Shown here piece by piece: positions 1-10,570 of a stretch of DNA of 64,000 nucleotides. Source of the stretch: Impatiens glandulifera (lineage: Eukaryota > Streptophyta > Magnoliopsida > Ericales > Balsaminaceae). A program made the translations under genes and the position numbers. The stretch covers positions 64,890,864 to 64,954,863 of the forward strand of contig NC_061863.1 in NCBI RefSeq assembly GCF_907164915.1, read 5' to 3'. The notes under the pieces are model-generated. The model saw only the letters and a program-made list of their open reading frames with translations. It was not told the origin of the DNA and searched no databases. How positions within the stretch are numbered: position 1 is the first letter of the stretch; each line of letters opens with the position of its first letter.

Positions 1-3000
1 GCTGCATGTGGAGTCTATTCAATCCCAGAAGGAGGAGCATCGTCCTACACAGTGGAGAGGAGATTTGCAGATTGATGAAGAGGATGTTCAATGTGTATTG
101 AACATACCCAGAGGTGAATTAGTTGTGGCAGAGTGTTTAGGAAATCACACGGACGACAAGGTGTACAAGGAACATCTCACGGCGTGGAGAAGGAGATGGG
201 GATTCGAGAACAGTGGAGGTCCTTCAACCTACCAAATGCCGGACAAAATTCTACAAAACACAGAAGGAGACAGTAACTTCAAGATGGACTTCGTGGTGTT
301 TGTTGTATCCAGTTTTTTGTGGACATCCCAAAATCCACAGTGCAGGTAAACCCAAAGAACCTAGCATTAATTCTGTGATCTCATTTAGAACTTCTATATC
401 ATTTTACATGGCTTGAGTCACTACTTTTTTATTTTCAGATTCAAAGTACTGAAATCCCTCCAGGATGTATCTAAAATCAAAGACTACAACTGGTGCAAGT
501 TCACGTTAGACGGGCTAGTCGACAGTGTTTATAAGTGGAAAGCAAAGAAGACATCCTATTTCCATGGACCATTAACCTTTCTTTTGGTGAGTGTAGAAAT
601 CTATTTGCTGGAGGTTGTCCATTCATAATTTTTTGATGACTTTGAACGTAACATATATTTGTTCATGCTAATGTATCAGTTGTGCTACTTGGACCGTGTG
701 GTTGAGTCAAGGTAAACAGTAAGATCTCAAGGAGTTTTCCTATTCTAGGATGCTGGGACGAGAAGAAGATGTACGAAAAGGGTTGATTATGAGGCTGCAC
801 AGGGGGGGTTTGGGACATGGTAGGGTGGTTGCTCGCATAGCCATGCCGAATGAGCAACCACCGATGCAACAAAATGTGCAGCCAACACCACCACAAACTG
901 GAGATGACCATCCAACTGAGCATGCTCCAATTACACAAAACCTGGCGTCATGTTTGAGGAAGGTCGCTGCCGCTGCCGAAGAATTGGCACAAGGGGCTAA
1001 ATATCTGAATGAGATGCACCAGATAAACGCCATGGAACTTGTACAGTCTGCGTTTGAGCCCTTGGCCACGGTGCTAAACTCCAATGCAATCCTGAGGGAA
1101 GGCTTACAGCGGAGTCTGGACCAAAACAAAAAGCAAGCAGCCCAGAGGAAGTGGCATTACCCCCACACGGAAGCCACCACCCAAGCGAAAGGCAACACCC
1201 TTCCTACCAACAACCATGCCACACCAATCCAACGGCCCCATCGAACAAGAACACATTCACCCCCCTCCACCGAAACGAAGACAAAAGCCAACCACCCACC
1301 AACGGCCCCATCCAACAAGAGCACACTTTCTCCCAACATCCAAAAAAAATATCAACGCAGACAACCAAGCCAAATCCAACACCCATCCTCTAAACACCCT
1401 AGACCACACACAACCCACCCTCACACCAACACCCCAATCCCACAAGAACCCCCTTCCACTCAAAACAGTTACCCAAACCCCAGCCCCACCCCCTCCAATG
1501 GCACAAGCCAACGCCAACCCCCTTCCTCCAATCATAACCACACCCACTCCAGTGGCACAAGCCAAAGCCAACCCCATTCATCCACTCAAAACCACACCCC
1601 CTCCATTGGCACAAGCCAAGCCCAAAACAAACCCCATTCCTCCACTCAAAACCACACCCCCTCCAATGGCACAAGCCAAGGCCAACCCCATTCCTCCAAT
1701 CATAACCACACCCCCTCCAATGGCACAAGCCAACCCCAAAACCAACCCCATTCCTCCACTCAAAACCACACCCCCTCCAATGGCACAAGACAAGCCCAAA
1801 ACAAACCCCATTCCTCCACTCAAAACCACACCCCCTCCAATGGCACAAGCCAAGGCCAACCCCATTCCTCCAATCATAACCACACCCCCTCCAATGGCAC
1901 AAGCCAACCCCAAAACCAACCCCATTCCTCCACTCAAAACCACACCCCCTCCAATGGCACAAGACAAGCCCAAAGCAAACCCCATTCCTCCACTCAAAAC
2001 CACAACCCCTCCAATGGCACAAGCCAAAACCAAAGCCAACCCAATTACTCCCAAAACAGAAACCAACACGAACCCCAGCACTACAACCACCCCAGCCTTG
2101 CCTCCTACCCTAATTATCCAAAAAAATGAGGAAGCAGGACCTTCAAAGGCCTTAAATGTCCAAAGAAAAGCCCCACGAAATTTGAAAACTGATTGGTTAA
2201 CCGATGTCATCAAAACCGAAACCAACAAAAACTCCCCTTCTTTGGCGATAGTTAAAAAGGAACCTGAAGAATGCATCTCCCGTCTACCACATCCACTTCA
2301 AACCGCCTCGTCATTGGAGACAGTGAAGAATGAACCTGAAGAATGCATCTCCCGTCTACCACATCCACTTCAAACCGCCTATTCTTTGGAGATAGTAAAG
2401 AATGAACCGGAAGAAGGCATCTCCAGTGTACTACCGCCACTTCAAACTGGCTCTTCTCGTCCAAACATGCGAACGACAGAATGGGTTAAAGCATTGGAAT
2501 TGCCTACAGCTTTGAAAACACCTCAATTCAATAAAATGTTTAGGGATGACAAGAAACTAACAAACTTTCAGAAGATTTTTGTGGGTTTCGTATTTGCTGG
2601 AGGACTTGAGCCAAGGTAATGTTTGCTGCAAATGCTTAATTATTCATAAAAAATAGGAATTGCACACCATCTTGAAAAATGTTTTGCTGTTTCCATGCAG
2701 TGAAATGTTATTTATTGCGGAACACCTATGTCTACACTTGACGCGCGGGGACATGCTCACAATGGCTAATGAAACCTGGGTAGACAGTATGATTATTGAT
2801 GTTTGGTCATACATTTTGCACAACCTTTGTAGGAAAAATGTCAAATCTCGTTACAAGAAGATTTTCTACACAACCGTGCTCACCGTAAGTTGTACTAGCA
2901 CTGTTATTTATCAATTATGTTATTCTTGTGAGACTAAAGACTGCTGTAAACAGATTTTTCGTGAAGGTGGGATAACTACGCGAGAAAAATTCAATGACAG

Positions 3001-3697
3001 GTTCTGTCTAGAAGGTCGTGCTTTCCAAATTTCCAAAATGGACCTCTGGGAAGTGGACCTCGTAAGTACATCTTTGGCTGTCATACCTTATAATATCATT
3101 TACCACTCAGTTCAAATCTAATCTTTTCTAATTCTATCCACAGTTGTTTTTCCCAATCATTGATGACAGACATTTCTACCTTGTTTGCTATAACTTCATA
3201 CAAAGGCAATTTCAAGTAATTGATAACCGCGAGTCACCTATGCAATCGCCCTTTGAAACAAGATATAAGAATGCACAAATCTTGGTATGACACTACAATT
3301 AAAATTTAAAACAGTTCAATTTTGGAATTCTAGTAGCACTAAAATACATTACATAATGTTGTTTGTAATGATGTATCAGGATGACTACATTCAACAATAT
3401 ATGAACGACGTAGACCCCGTTCTTGCTAAAAAGTATGGCGGTTTGGAAAAGACATGTCTGAAATTGCCATGGCAGGATTCAAAGAATTACACTGACTGCG
3501 GCATTTATTGCATGAGACACATGGAGACGTATGAAGGTGAGGTGAAGGGGTGGAAAACTGGCTTTGGAGTTAAAAGAAATGTAAGGAACCAAATAAGGAC
3601 ATTGAGGATGGAATACTGTTGGCGTGTCATTGGCTCGGAGCTCAACAAGGCCAGGAGCGAGGTCTACAATTCCTGCCGTAAATGGATAAGTCAATGA
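1..3697 (+). CDS. Transposon-borne Ulp1-type cysteine protease (C48 family), partial at 5' end, probable frameshift
   Basis: Spliced gene running in from the left edge. Exons placed by splice sites and phase are <1-345, 439-586, 680-711, 749-2615, 2701-2884, 2954-3061, 3144-3284 and 3380-3697. The N-terminal part resembles the conserved domain of plant Ulp1-MULE proteins, with LTFLL joined across an intron to LCYLDRVVESR. The middle is a long Pro/Asn/Thr-rich repeat. The C-terminal part is a Ulp1 catalytic domain with His in RHFYLVCY, Asp in QVIDN, the oxyanion Gln in LPWQD and nucleophile Cys in DCGIYC, so all catalytic residues are present. Upstream exons read in frame 0, which is open to 2129. 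The catalytic half follows frame 1, which is open from before 1216. One shift inside the big exon is therefore needed, by mutation, an unseen intron or a sequence error. Family members cleave SUMO-like conjugates; the role in the transposon is unknown. Confidence 0.78.
1490..2050 (+). repeat. Coding minisatellite in the Ulp1-like gene, about ten units of 54-60 bp
   Basis: The motif ctccaatggcacaagcc recurs at intervals of 54, 57 or 60 bases from about 1493 to 2030. Every unit length is a multiple of three, so two forward frames stay open through the whole array. One frame reads repeats such as MAQAKANPIPPIITTPPP, the other repeats such as NGTSQGQPHSSNHNHTPS. Two reverse frames are also open, which is why long spurious reverse ORFs appear here. 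Units of two kinds alternate (PLKTT and PIITT versions), which suggests duplication of larger blocks. Confidence 0.85.
2245..2445 (+). repeat. Three tandem units of about 70 bp, each encoding a VK(K/N)EPEE motif
   Basis: Within the large exon of the Ulp1-like gene three near-identical units follow each other. Each encodes VKKEPEE or VKNEPEE followed by ISRLPHPLQT or a close variant. The Lys codons lie within 2250-2261, 2323-2334 and 2395-2406. VKxE fits the SUMO-attachment consensus (hydrophobic-K-x-E), with acidic residues after it. Confidence 0.8.
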
Positions 3698-4727
3698 TTT
3701 AGGAACTGTATACATATTGTGTAATTAAATTTTACAAATAATTTTAGTTCACATGAGTACAATAATGTACTCATAGACAGATGGGGTAATTAAACTATTC
3801 CTATAATTGTAATGATTTATTGTTACAATAAAGAATATGTTGGGTAATTTCAATTCTAAAAAATTGTTACTTCACATCCTCACACTTAGGAACGTGTTTA
3901 CATGAAGTGTTTTTTTTATGAAATTTGATTTTCAAATACTTGTTCAATTATGTGTTAAATGAATAAATTAAGTGAAATAAACATGAGCCGCATAAATATT
4001 CGCTTCAAACACCTTCTCTTCATAAAATATGTATGTGAAGCCTCTAATTTCATGAAAGAAATATGAAGAGAATAAATATTCGCCTCTAATACATATTTTC
4101 GATGAAGCGAATACATATTCGCCTCACGTTACTGATAATGTAAAGCCACCATCTCATCCATGAGAAGCGGGATGACTTGTCATGTCACTGCACTTACCAC
4201 GACATGTAAATACCAGTTTCAACATAAAGATCAATTTCATCAGACAAAGATGGTTAGGTTCAAGCGAAAACATCTTCGCCGCAGTATTATGTTTCAATTT
4301 CTCAATTTGCAACTAAAAGGATACTTAATATTAGTTGACTTGGGGCGAATAAATATTCGATTCATATAGGTGTTTGTAATTTTTTAGAAATTAATTAGTG
4401 TGGTCATTCATTTGGTATTTCATAAAACTTCGCATGCATACATTCGACCTTATTCTTTGTTTCAAATCCAACGTACATACAATACTATATACATATCAGA
4501 TTTCACATGAAACTGGAATTCGATAGTTGAGATGACAAAAGAACAGTGAACGGAGTATTGGCGTCCATGCTGAAACTTTCGTCCCATTGTTGAGGAGTTG
4601 AGAACTGAGGAGTTGTCGTTGGCATTGCACTTGATGGCTGGAAAGGAAGATCAAATTTATTTAAAAGTATGTTATTATATGAATATTAATAACACAATTA
4701 TTAGTAAAGAAGGGTAAGTCAGCAATT
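3698..4727. other. Spacer between convergent Ulp1 and transposase genes with palindromic GCGAA/TTCGC motifs
   Basis: This is the 3' flank of both genes. I see no coding sequence. Four or five copies of the element's palindrome are present: near 3990-4006, 4069-4086, 4104-4124 (gaagcgaatacatattcgcc, almost perfect), 4262-4280 and 4342-4363. Another part is ordinary AT-rich DNA with likely polyadenylation regions for both genes. Confidence 0.6.
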
Positions 4728-7108
4728 TCATACCGGAATATGTGATTCACTAGTTATTCTTGTTGATTTTCGTTTTCTTGAGTTCTTCTCCAGTCCACCT
4801 TTCCTTCTCTTACCCGACTTTGTTGGCTTCTTAGTTTTCATTCCTTTTGCTTGCACAGGGGCACCCTCGGCCGAACGTGATAAACCGGTTGGTGGAGTTT
4901 GCATATTTAAACTCTCCTGCAATTTTTTATCCACAAACGTGCACTGGCTCAGCATGATTTCTTTGACATGATTGTAAGTGTCATCTCTTTCGGCTGCCTT
5001 GTTAAATAAATGCATGGACAACCCACACAAATCTCTGTATCTTATGTTATGAAGCTCACTCGGATCAACATTAGTACTGTCCACGGTTGGATCAGTTCCA
5101 AATATTCCATCTTTGGCTGTTCTTGTCCACCTCTTCAATATCAACGCCGGAGGAATCTTCAACACGTCAATCGTTGTGAAAATCTTTAGGATGTGAGCAC
5201 ACAAAATCCCTCCAAATTCAAATTTACAGCAGCTACACTCGATATTCTTATCGTCATTCTTATGAACTGTAACTGTATGAGAGCATCTCCTAGTGTGGGG
5301 TGTTACCTTGTATTTTCTGTGTGTGTCAACATCCTCTAACATTTCAACACCACAATCATGCGACATAAACCATTGTTGTTCAAAGCACTTAAAGACCTCT
5401 GGGGTGTAAACTTTGCAGGCATCCTTTAAGATCAAAACTGGATAGTTAAGACTTGGTTGGCTGGTAATTGATTTGAAATCAGCCTTCAACACATCATATC
5501 TTCTTTCATCAAGTAGTCTTTCAAAGTGTTTGAAAAATTCTAAAAACTTGTGTTTGTAGGAGCAGTACCTTTTCAACATACTGTTCATACTCTCACTTCT
5601 CTGTGTTGTCGTCATATCAGCACAAAACATTTGTCGTCCATACACTAATGCCCACTTTCGCCTGATGCTAAACATGCGTTTCAACCAATCGTTGTTTTCA
5701 AGCCCGTAGTTTGTCAACATTTGATTCCAAGCTTCAACAAACTCTATCTCTTCTTCAAAATCATATATACACGAAGAAAAATCCTTAGAAAAATCTCTGA
5801 AATTATGGAACACCGAGCTAAGATGTATGGCTGCATTTTGAAATATGTGCCAAATACAGAGACGATGATTTGTTTCGGGCCATTGAGACGCCAAGGCCTT
5901 AGCCATGGCCGCGTCTTGATCTGTAAGAATGGTTTTTGGTTTTTTCCCATGCATAGCTTTGGTGAAAGTCTCAAACAACCAATCAAAAGTCATCGCAGTT
6001 TCATCGTATAATAGAGCTGCTCCAAAAAGAATTGATTGTTTGTGATGATTGACACCTACAAAAAGCGCAACTGGACGACCTTCATTATTCTTCTTGTATG
6101 TGGTGTCAAAACTGACCACGTCTCCGAAGTATGAATAATCGGACCGCATGTTGGAATCACACCAAAAAATATTCGTTATCAAATCGTCCGCATCAAGTTG
6201 AAAAGCATTATAAAAACCAGGATCATTGGATTGTTTGTTCTGCAAATACTCTAATACACCCCCTGTTTCCCCAAAATTACACTCTCTGGTTCTTTTCGTG
6301 CGCAGGTAATTTTTGTAATCCTCAGGAAGAAAACCTAGATTCTCCCTTCCACCGATTTGTTTAGACATTAGAGCATGTGATGACTTAGGAGGAATTCCCA
6401 CGTTAGTGGCCATCTCGATATGTAAGCCTGCAACTGCAGAAATATTCCTATGGCATCTATACAGGTGAGTTTTCTTTGGACTTGCAAGAGGATGACTATG
6501 ATCACTAATAAAATTTACCACTTGGAACTTTCCATTGTCTGCACGCTTTATCCTCAATTTCGCTTCACAACAGAACCGAGTCACAGAACGTCTACGTTTC
6601 ACATAGACATCACGTTTGTCCTTTCCCCGTTCACCCTGTGCACTACAACAAAAAACTCTATCCAGTATTTTACCCTCCTTGTCTACATGTTTTGAACTGC
6701 GCCTTATACCAAATCCTATTAGTTTAGCGTATGCTAAGTAGAATACGTAGCCTTCTTCTTCACTCTCAAATTCTCTACCTAAAAGTGGAATTAAGTTGGA
6801 TTCGATGTCCTCCAAAGGTTGGCCGTTTCCATCGAAATTCAATTGACGACGACAAGTAGCAGATTCGCTGTTCAGTTTGAACAAGTGGAAAATAAAGGTT
6901 TGTAGATTATTGGAAAATGAAAAAAATATAAGCGAAGAATGCTTCACTTCAACAGTATGAAGAATGTAATATTAGGCGAATATAGTTTCGCTTCATAAGA
7001 TATTATCTCATAATGTAGTAGTGAAGATATCTTCGCTTACATGTGCACTACAAAAATTGGAGAAGTTAAAAAATGTTACCTTAAATCAATAATATCATTC
7101 TCGTCCAT
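4728..7108 (-). CDS. FAR1/MuDR-type MULE transposase
   Basis: The main exon is 6867 down to 4728. A 29-nt first exon, 7108-7080 (MDENDIDL), joins it in phase and gives 722 residues. Reading the main exon alone from 6947 would start in intron-like sequence. Domains in order are: a FAR1-type DNA-binding region (GREFESEEEGYVFYLAYA, then FCCEAKLRIKR and SDHSHPL); an MULE transposase core with acidic residues in SFDTTYKKN, ILTDQDAAM and TQRSESMNS; and a SWIM zinc finger CSC-x-CAH. A basic, nuclear-localisation-like C-terminus (KKPTKSGKRRKGG) ends the protein. No internal stop or frameshift is seen, so the gene may be functional. It converges on the Ulp1 gene and is followed upstream by the BRCT gene on the same strand. 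An additional 5' exon is possible, because an acceptor-like site lies near 7142. A domesticated FAR1-related host gene is less likely given the repeat context. Confidence 0.88.
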
Positions 7109-7820
7109 ATCATTCTCGCTGATACGTATTCCTTCCTGATAATCAAAAAGAACATGACCTTTTCATGTCGATGATTCAAAAAACATAGAAAAGGTTGGGA
7201 AGAAAAGTAAAGGAGGTATAGATGACATTCAAAAACAAACCATTTTATAATTTAGGAAGACGGATTGATATTATAATGAAGTCTCCGGCGAAGGAGAGGT
7301 CGATGGTAGACAATGTAGTATAACTCCGGCGAAGAAATGGTCGTACAGTAGAGAGAGAGAAGAGTACAAAGTTGTCTAGCTTAGCAGCATGGCTTGCTGC
7401 ATGCAGCATTTAATGAAAAGGTGGCAGGTGTTAGGTGGCGGTGAGGTGACTTGTTAAAAAAATTATTTCATTTTAATAATTAAATGACAAAAATTATTAT
7501 GAAATTAAATTAATAAATCAATCAATCAATCAGTAAGCAATCAGTAAGCGAAGATTTCTTCACATTATTGTTTTGACAATTGTTTCACAAATATTATTTT
7601 GACAGTAGTTTTAAAAAATATTAATTATTTATCAAATTTATACTTCAATTTATACACTATTTGTTAATGTTTCAAGATTTAGTTAAATATAAGGCTGATG
7701 TTTAAAAAAAAAACAATTCGAAGAACAAAAAACATAATTCTGAAATCAAATATGACATTGAATTTTCAAGAATGCAAAATATTCAAATATTAAGTAAAAA
7801 ATTAAACCAACACATGTCTA
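7109..7820. other. Spacer upstream of the transposase gene
   Basis: No coding sequence is seen apart from a possible extra 5' exon of the transposase near 7109-7142. The region 7240-7440 is less AT-rich and contains ctccggcgaag twice (about 7281 and 7325) and a run of gagaga, which fits a promoter or 5' leader read leftward. One degenerate palindrome lies at 7547-7565. The rest is AT-rich. Confidence 0.4.
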
Positions 7821-8908
7821 TTACAAAAACAAAGGCTGCAAATCACAAGCAGCAATGGATTCTAGCAAGCTTGTGTGAGGAACACCAAACACATCCAAAT
7901 ATGTCTTCAGAGGATTCTCTGCCTCAAATACCCAAACAAGTTCATTAACATCGTGCCTAGACTTGTCGTATACAACTATAGTTTTGTCGTCCTCGGGCTC
8001 GACAAATGGATTCTCCATTTCTTTAGTTGTACCTCCTCCAGCAATTACAAACCCCATAAGATCAAGTTTGTAAGCCGGGATGAATTCCCCTGCAAATATG
8101 AAGGTGTAACTGTCGAAGAGTTTGGGCAGCTGAAAGAAAATACAATACATTATTAGTAATGATGGACAATTGAATATCATATGGAGGAGGGAATAAGACA
8201 AAACTTACATTGTTCAAATAACGCATTCTGCCAGCTCTTGGACCGCCCACAGTCCCATGATTATCTCGCTGGACCTCGTATGGTTCCTCGTCCACGTAAC
8301 AGTTAAATCTGATTGATGATTTTATCCCTGTATAAAAGCAATAGGTGTTTTTAGTTTCATATATGTGAAAATGAATATTGAGTTAACAGTAAAGGGTTAA
8401 GAATAACAGAGTCTCACAATCAATGGTAAGGACCCAACTCCCGTTCAATATGCCCTTCAATACTTTGATAGTGCGACCGCATCCACCATTAGAATCGGTG
8501 GATGCTATGACGTGGGTAACATCGTCTCGCCACCTCATTGACACCGTGGCACCACATGTGTTAGCATATTGTTGCATCAAGTGCTGTTTAAGAACAATCA
8601 TAAATATTTCAGTTAAACAGGATGAAAACTTAAACAATATGGAAAAAAAAGGGAGAAATGTAACGAAGAGTACTATCTCTTCACTTGTTAATTGATTTGG
8701 GCATAAAATCCAATCTTTGCCAAAGTTTTGGACGGATGCTGAGGCAGCCTGCACGTGCATGAAAAAAACATTGATTTACAGTCAAGGTAACATTTTGAGA
8801 GTAGGGTTTCCAAAAGATTAAAGAGACAACAACATCACATAACAGAATCTAGTGTAGTAGTTCCATAATCCTAAATATTAAAAGCTACTAGTCAGGAATA
8901 CGTACCAT
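7821..8908 (-). CDS. Tandem BRCT-domain mini-protein, BRCA1/BARD1 C-terminus-like, inside the MULE
   Basis: Five exons on the reverse strand join without a break: 8908-8906 (ATG only), 8748-8674, 8583-8418, 8327-8209 and 8129-7821. All introns are GT-AG and the phases agree, giving 223 residues. BRCT 1 (about residues 14-85) shows GATVS, VTHVIAST, GRTIKVLKGIL and WVLTIDW. The linker has VDEEPYEV and DNHG, a signature I know from plant BRCA1/BARD1. BRCT 2 (about 121-223) shows LPKLFDSYTFIFAGEF, VIAGGG and ends with LLESIAACDLQPL. No RING, PHD or ankyrin part is present. Host BRCA1/BARD1 are nuclear DNA-repair ubiquitin ligases whose BRCT pair binds phosphopeptides. Here it is flanked on both sides by the element's palindromes and lies behind the transposase. 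I infer capture of a host gene fragment that kept its introns. Function is unknown. Confidence 0.85.
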
Positions 8909-9035
8909 TGAGGAGTCGTGAAGATGTGGATTCAGGTTCGGTCGACGGGGAGCCGGTTACGAATCGCCGTGAAAAGGAGGCAGGAAGAGAGAGAGATGAA
9001 TCGGGCGGAAATGATAATAAAATAATCATATTAGG

Positions 9036-9050
9036 GGGTATATATATTCA
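9036..9050 (-). promoter_or_regulatory. TATA box candidate for the BRCT gene
   Basis: A tatatata core at 9040-9047, in a less AT-rich setting, lies about 130 bases upstream of the BRCT start codon read on the reverse strand. The stretch between is pyrimidine-rich on that strand (tctctctctcttcctgcc), typical of a plant 5' leader. It is placed by pattern only. Confidence 0.45.
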
Positions 9051-9057
9051 TGTAACC

Positions 9058-9215
9058 GGGGCGAACATGTCTTCTTTCGAAAAGCGACTTTTCATTCCAT
9101 GTAACATGACACAGGGACCAGGGGCGAATAAGTGTTCTCTCGAGAAGCGACTATTCAATCCATTTTACATCGAACATGGTCTAGGCGAAGAAATGTTCTT
9201 TTCCAGCGCAAAAAT
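9058..9215. repeat. Short tandem repeat of about 62 bp with GGCGAA and GCGAC motifs
   Basis: Three degenerate units begin at about 9058, 9121 and 9182, each opening with ggcgaa followed by a t-rich stretch and a gcga half-site. The first two are clearly related (ggggcgaa, then ctttcgaaaagcgac or ctctcgagaagcgac, then ttcca or ttccatt-like tails). The array carries the same half-sites as the palindromes elsewhere in the MULE. Confidence 0.6.
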
Positions 9216-9240
9216 TGAAATAAAGAAAAAAAAGTAATGA

Positions 9241-10345
9241 ATTAATTGAAGCAAATATATCTTCGCTCCAGAGAGTCTCGAGGCAAAAAAAATGAAATAA
9301 AAAAAAAATACGAAAAAAAAAATAGCCGGTAATTGAGGCGAAGATTTGTTCGGTTGCTGCATGTCATCTTCAATTAATTGTATTTATATTTAATAAACGG
9401 AAATATCAAATCCATGTAATTTTGGTCTTCACATAAACGGGTAAGTGTCTTTACATGGTATTCAAGCGGTCTTTACATGTGTGGGTAGGGTGGATTTACA
9501 TGGGGTTTTTGTTAAAATTAATTGAAGCAAAGACATCTTCGCTCCAGAGAGTCTCGAGGCAAAAAAAATGAAATAAAAGAAAAACAGGAAAAAAAAAATA
9601 GCCGGTAATTGAGGCGAAGATTTGTTCGGTTGCTGCATGTCATCTTCAATTAATTGTATTTACATTTAATAAACGGAAATATAAAATCCATGTAATTTTC
9701 GTCTTCACATAAACGGGTAAGTGTCTTTACATGGTATTCAAGCGGTCTTCACATGTGTGGGTAGGGGGGATTTACATGGGGTTTTTATTAAAATTAATGG
9801 AAGCAAATATATCTTCGCTCCAGAGAGTCTCGAGGCAAAAAAAATGAAATAAAAAAAAAATGGGAAAAGAAAACAAGCCGGTAATTGAGGCGAAGATTTG
9901 TTCGGTCGCTGGATGTCATCTTCAATTAATTGAATTAATATTTAATAAACGGAAATATAGAATCCATGTCATTTTGGTCTTCACATAAACGGGTAAATGT
10001 CTTTACATGGTAGTCAAGCGGTCTTCACATGTGTGGGTAGGGGGGTTTTACATGAGATTTTTATTAGAATGAATTGAGGCAAATATATCTTCGCTCCAGA
10101 GAGTCTCGTGGCAAAAAAAATTAAATAAAAAAAGTAAATAAAAATTCCTAGAAAATAAAAGATTGAATTACTTGAAGCGAATATTATATCGCTGCCTGTG
10201 TTATTTAATAAATTAAATTAATATTTAATAAACGTAAATATAATATGACTGTCAATTCGGTCTTTACATGGACGTGTAAGTGTATTTTCATGAACGGCAG
10301 ACGGTCTTCTCATGGGTGGGTATGCGGGGTTTACATGAGGGTCAT
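9241..10345. repeat. Four tandem repeats of 276 bp, subterminal array of the MULE
   Basis: Units start at 9241, 9517, 9793 and 10069, an exact 276-bp period. Each opens with a gaagcaaatatatcttcgct-type site and ctccagagagtctcg, then an A-rich run. The first three continue with gccggtaattgaggcgaag and then segments with cataaacgggtaa, tttacatgg and catgtgtggg. The first three units are very similar; the fourth is diverged after about 10130 but keeps the order of the motifs. There is no coding potential. Clustered subterminal repeats with half-sites are common transposase-binding platforms in other elements, so I infer that role. Confidence 0.85.
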
Positions 10346-10410
10346 GGCAACGGGCGTGTAGATCAGAGCGAAGATATCTTATCTGGGTATTATCTGAATA
10401 TTATATTATT

Positions 10411-10570
10411 TCCGGGCGTTAACGGGCGCTTCCGTTAACGGCGTCTGGTGTGAACCCGGGCCTAAACCCGGATTCCGGATTCTCCCTCCCTCCGTCTCCT
10501 GCCCAGATTGATTTATTATTAAATTAATAATGCTGCAATCTGATTGGTGCGCCACAGGGGAACACGGCAA
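10411..10570. other. GC-rich block at the presumed right end of the MULE
   Basis: The block stands out from AT-rich surroundings. It contains two copies of a cgttaacgg palindrome (10416-10424 and 10433-10441), then aacccgggcctaaacccgg. The element's last palindromic site lies just before it at about 10365. It may be the terminal inverted repeat, but the opposite end is not in the window, so this is unproven. Confidence 0.35.

Noticed and set aside
1157..2276. Long reverse-strand ORFs rich in Gly, Cys and Trp
   Set aside because: They are reverse readings of the coding minisatellite, whose units are all multiples of three; composition is unlike a real protein and no gene structure supports them.
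5721..6695. Forward ORFs inside the transposase region
   Set aside because: They are antisense shadows of the well-supported transposase on the reverse strand.
9241..10345. Regular 276-bp repeats as a CRISPR-like array
   Set aside because: The whole unit repeats without unique spacers, and the setting is a plant transposon.
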